From Flavobacteriaceae bacterium (GTDB lineage: Bacteria > Bacteroidota > Bacteroidia > Flavobacteriales > Flavobacteriaceae), in NCBI GenBank assembly GCA_024743095.1, contig JANSXF010000004.1, positions 44,867-108,866 of the forward strand: a stretch of DNA of 64,000 nucleotides. Reading direction: 5' to 3'. The notes under the pieces were generated by a model. That model made no database searches. It worked only from the letters and a program-made list of their open reading frames with translations, and was not told where the DNA came from. Below are positions 61,915 through 64,000 of the stretch, in pieces (the first letter of the stretch is position 1; every line of letters starts with the position of its first letter). Position numbers and translations under genes: made by a program.

Positions 61915-64000
61915 TCAAAGCTTTTCGCCCGGTGAGTAAGTAGCCTTTGCTCTTTTCAACACATCTTCTTTATAAAATGCAGCCTCCTTGAATTCCATAT
62001 CGGCGTAGCGTTGGGCCTGATCATTAAAATGTGGTGATCTTGGGTCTCCACTTTGACCACCTGCCAACATTGTCTTTGCCTTTACCCCGTCCCCAAATTC
62101 TACAGCAGCCACAAAACTATTGCCCCGAGTTCCGTAAATCTTCTTGGTATCGTTATCGTATCTGGCACCGTATGCGGCCAAGGCTCCCCATGTACCGCTC
62201 GCAAAGCCAATGGGAATGCTGGGTTTATCATCATCAAAAGCTTGACGGATATCGCCGTTCAAACGCTGGTAACGATTGACCTCTCCCCAAGGTTTTTTCC
62301 ACGTGCTAAAATCATTTTGGAGCTTGGTCAATGTTTCTTGGAACACATCCAATTTTTGAGCATCGGGCCAATCACTGCCCCAATACTCGACCAGTTCCAT
62401 GGAATACATCCCTTCGGGCCTTTCTGCTTTGGAATAACAAAGCGTGCCATAATAATGTGCCAAAGTCATGGCAATGGATTCCTTTGATGTGGTAAAATCC
62501 CATTCTCTCAGCACTTCAATCGGTTCTTGCAGTTCTGGATACGCTTTTGCATTCTCGTTGTAGGCTTGCACCAATCCTGGAATCAATGCTTCAAAAGCTG
62601 GCAAATAAGGGTCGTGGGCCAATTCAATGAGTCCATCCAAGGTATATCCGCTTCGGCCGGTCAAAAGTTTTATGGCATGGATGCCCCTATAGTTCTCCTG
62701 ATCTCTCGACATATAATTGGGATAATCTTCGCGCTTTGGACTGAACTCCAACGCTGAAGTATACGGTGTAGAATTACAGTTTTGTATCCAACCGTTTTCA
62801 GGGTTCAGCACCAAAATATTTTCATCCACGGTATGTAATCCTTGCCAATCTGTTTTGGGATTGCTGCCATCCACAGGCTGTGTATAATCAAAAATCGTAT
62901 CGCGCTTGGGCACAAAGTTGCCGTGGAAATATGCGATGTTCCCCTCTGCATCGGCATATACTGTATTGTTGGATGAATTGGTACGGATGTCCATCATTTT
63001 TCGAAAACCATCATAACCATCTTGCTTGGTTCGGATATAGGATTGTTCCAAGGCCTTCACCGGTTCCCACATCATCGCAGATGCTGTCCATTGGTCATCA
63101 ACTTGATGGGTAATCGGTCCGTGATGGGTATGGTACATTGGGAATGTCCTCTCCTTCATACTTCCCCCATCTTTATATTTCAAGGTAATTGAACTGGAAT
63201 CCACAGGTCGCAGTTCCTCCCCATACTGATAAAACAATTTTCCATCATTTTTTACGATGGTTTCCTTAAACTCGTCCATCACATCGGTATAGGTGGAGGT
63301 ATGCATCCATCCTGTTTTCTCATTGAAGCCTTGGTACACAAAAAACTGACCCCAAGTCACGGCGCCATAGGCGTTCAGGCCCTCTTCGCTTACCACATGT
63401 ACTTCGCCCCTAAAATAAAATGAGGTATGTGGATTGATCAATAGCATTGCATTTCCGGAATCCGTCAATTCACCTGAAATAGCAATACCATTGGAACCTT
63501 GTGGCTCTGCCATTTCCTCCTTTTTTTTGATTTGAAGCGCTTCCATTGTTGGCAATTCCATTCCACTTTCATAAAAACTCTTGATCTTTGCTGTGGAAAT
63601 ACGCTCTATATCTCCCCCAATGGAACCTTCACTAAAATACATGGGCATCCAAGGCTCAAAACGGGTCAGTAATTTAGGCTTCACCTCGGGATGGGTATGC
63701 AAGTAATAATTGATTCCGTCAGCAAAGGCATCACAAAGTTCTTTCAGCCACGCAGGACTATCTTCATAATGGGCCTTGGCTTCTTGCTCTGTCATAAAAA
63801 GCTTGGCACGAAGGTCACTGTACAGGGCATCCACCCCTTCTACTTCAGCCAAGCGCCCCGTAGCCCAAATGTAGTTTTGTTCCACCCGATTAAAATCATC
63901 CTCACATTGTGCGTAGAGCAAGCCAAAAACAGCATCGGCATCCGTTTTTCCATAAATGTGCGGCACACCAAAATCGTCTCGGATTATGGTAATGTTCTCA
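61915..64000 (-). CDS. Penicillin-acylase-family (S45) Ntn-hydrolase, N-terminus beyond window
   Basis: The frame is open to the window edge, so the N-terminal signal region is missing; the Met of the visible frame at 63966 is a GTG inside DDFGVPHIYG, the family start of the mature A chain. An autocatalytic cleavage site with nucleophile Ser in QGSNGIAIS (about base 63495) starts the B chain, and NPHTSFYFRGEVHVVS follows. S45 enzymes remove acyl groups from beta-lactams, N-acylhomoserine lactones or other amides; the substrate cannot be told. The nine-base gap from the secreted-protein gene is a convergent 3' end. Confidence 0.9.
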   Translation of the reverse strand, partial: ENITIIRDDFGVPHIYGKTDADAVFGLLYAQCEDDFNRVEQNYIWATGRLAEVEGVDALYSDLRAKLFMTEQEAKAHYEDSPAWLKELCDAFADGINYYLHTHPEVKPKLLTRFEPWMPMYFSEGSIGGDIERISTAKIKSFYESGMELPTMEALQIKKKEEMAEPQGSNGIAISGELTDSGNAMLLINPHTSFYFRGEVHVVSEEGLNAYGAVTWGQFFVYQGFNEKTGWMHTSTYTDVMDEFKETIVKNDGKLFYQYGEELRPVDSSSITLKYKDGGSMKERTFPMYHTHHGPITHQVDDQWTASAMMWEPVKALEQSYIRTKQDGYDGFRKMMDIRTNSSNNTVYADAEGNIAYFHGNFVPKRDTIFDYTQPVDGSNPKTDWQGLHTVDENILVLNPENGWIQNCNSTPYTSALEFSPKREDYPNYMSRDQENYRGIHAIKLLTGRSGYTLDGLIELAHDPYLPAFEALIPGLVQAYNENAKAYPELQEPIEVLREWDFTTSKESIAMTLAHYYGTLCYSKAERPEGMYSMELVEYWGSDWPDAQKLDVFQETLTKLQNDFSTWKKPWGEVNRYQRLNGDIRQAFDDDKPSIPIGFASGTWGALAAYGARYDNDTKKIYGTRGNSFVAAVEFGDGVKAKTMLAGGQSGDPRSPHFNDQAQRYADMEFKEAAFYKEDVLKRAKATYSPGEKL

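Noticed and set aside
1..64000. CRISPR arrays, tRNA or rRNA genes, insertion sequences, prophage genes
   Set aside because: No regularly spaced direct repeats, no cloverleaf- or rRNA-like sequence and no transposase, integrase or phage structural protein was seen.

Overview
The window is a stretch of chromosome from a member of the Bacteroidota, most likely a marine Flavobacteriaceae of the Muricauda/Allomuricauda type. I infer this from a SusC/SusD pair, many lipoproteins with Bacteroidota-style lipoboxes, a DUF5916 protein, TAnnTTTG-like promoter boxes, a mevalonate-type isoprenoid route and an arginine pathway built on an N-acylornithine carbamoyltransferase. No database search was possible. 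No rRNA, tRNA, CRISPR, insertion sequence, integrase or prophage gene was seen.

Layout. 1-2952: a FAD/NAD disulfide-oxidoreductase-type flavoprotein (5' end outside the window) and a membrane polyferredoxin, probably one redox unit. 3066-6601: three tightly packed glycosyltransferases (small GT2, processive cellulose-synthase-like GT2, polytopic GT-C). 6602-16577: a complete arginine operon preceded by a short ORF ending in Arg-Gly-Arg-Arg-Pro whose Arg codons lie in the 5' arm of a terminator-like stem, a likely attenuator. The order is GNAT (candidate N-acetylglutamate synthase), argG, argC, proC, argD, carbamoyltransferase, SDR, argB, argE, argH. The three larger gaps inside it all carry TCGAG-type palindromic repeats. 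16743-19727: a VOC protein, a gap with a possible gene remnant, and a DUF5916 outer-membrane protein. 19891-23875 (minus): a pseudouridine synthase, a UbiA prenyltransferase, a mevalonate-kinase-like GHMP kinase and diphosphomevalonate decarboxylase. 23970-29324: TspO, DUF1697, glycerol kinase, glycerol facilitator, a BaiN-like flavoprotein and a lipoprotein glycerophosphodiesterase; together a glycerol/glycerophosphodiester salvage patch.

29378-47406 is the accessory centre. A lipoprotein GH13 amylase and a LacI regulator (TTG start) face a SusC/SusD pair preceded by a LacI-type palindrome. After a terminator come a truncated VCBS/ASPIC remnant, two full-length tandem VCBS/ASPIC lipoproteins, a lipoprotein vanadium-dependent haloperoxidase with intact vanadate-site motifs, a membrane-anchored SRPBCC/GyrI-like protein and a propeller-like lipoprotein. 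The spacing and overlaps from the remnant onward look like one operon. This suggests a cell-surface uptake and oxidative modification system whose substrate I cannot name.

47533-64000: RecQ; a 1237-residue lipoprotein combining a metallophosphoesterase, a possible atypical kinase-like middle domain and an outer-membrane barrel; an HD-domain protein fused to a Pycsar-effector-like (DUF5706) membrane module; a large GAF protein; an LpxH-like phosphoesterase; a membrane-linked AraC regulator; an acyltransferase-3; a small outer-membrane barrel; a secreted protein of unknown function; and a penicillin-acylase-family (S45) enzyme cut by the window end.

The items most worth a second look are the arginine leader, the SusCD-VCBS-haloperoxidase locus with its truncated paralogue, the HD-Pycsar-effector fusion without a visible cyclase, and the phosphoesterase/kinase-like/barrel fusion.
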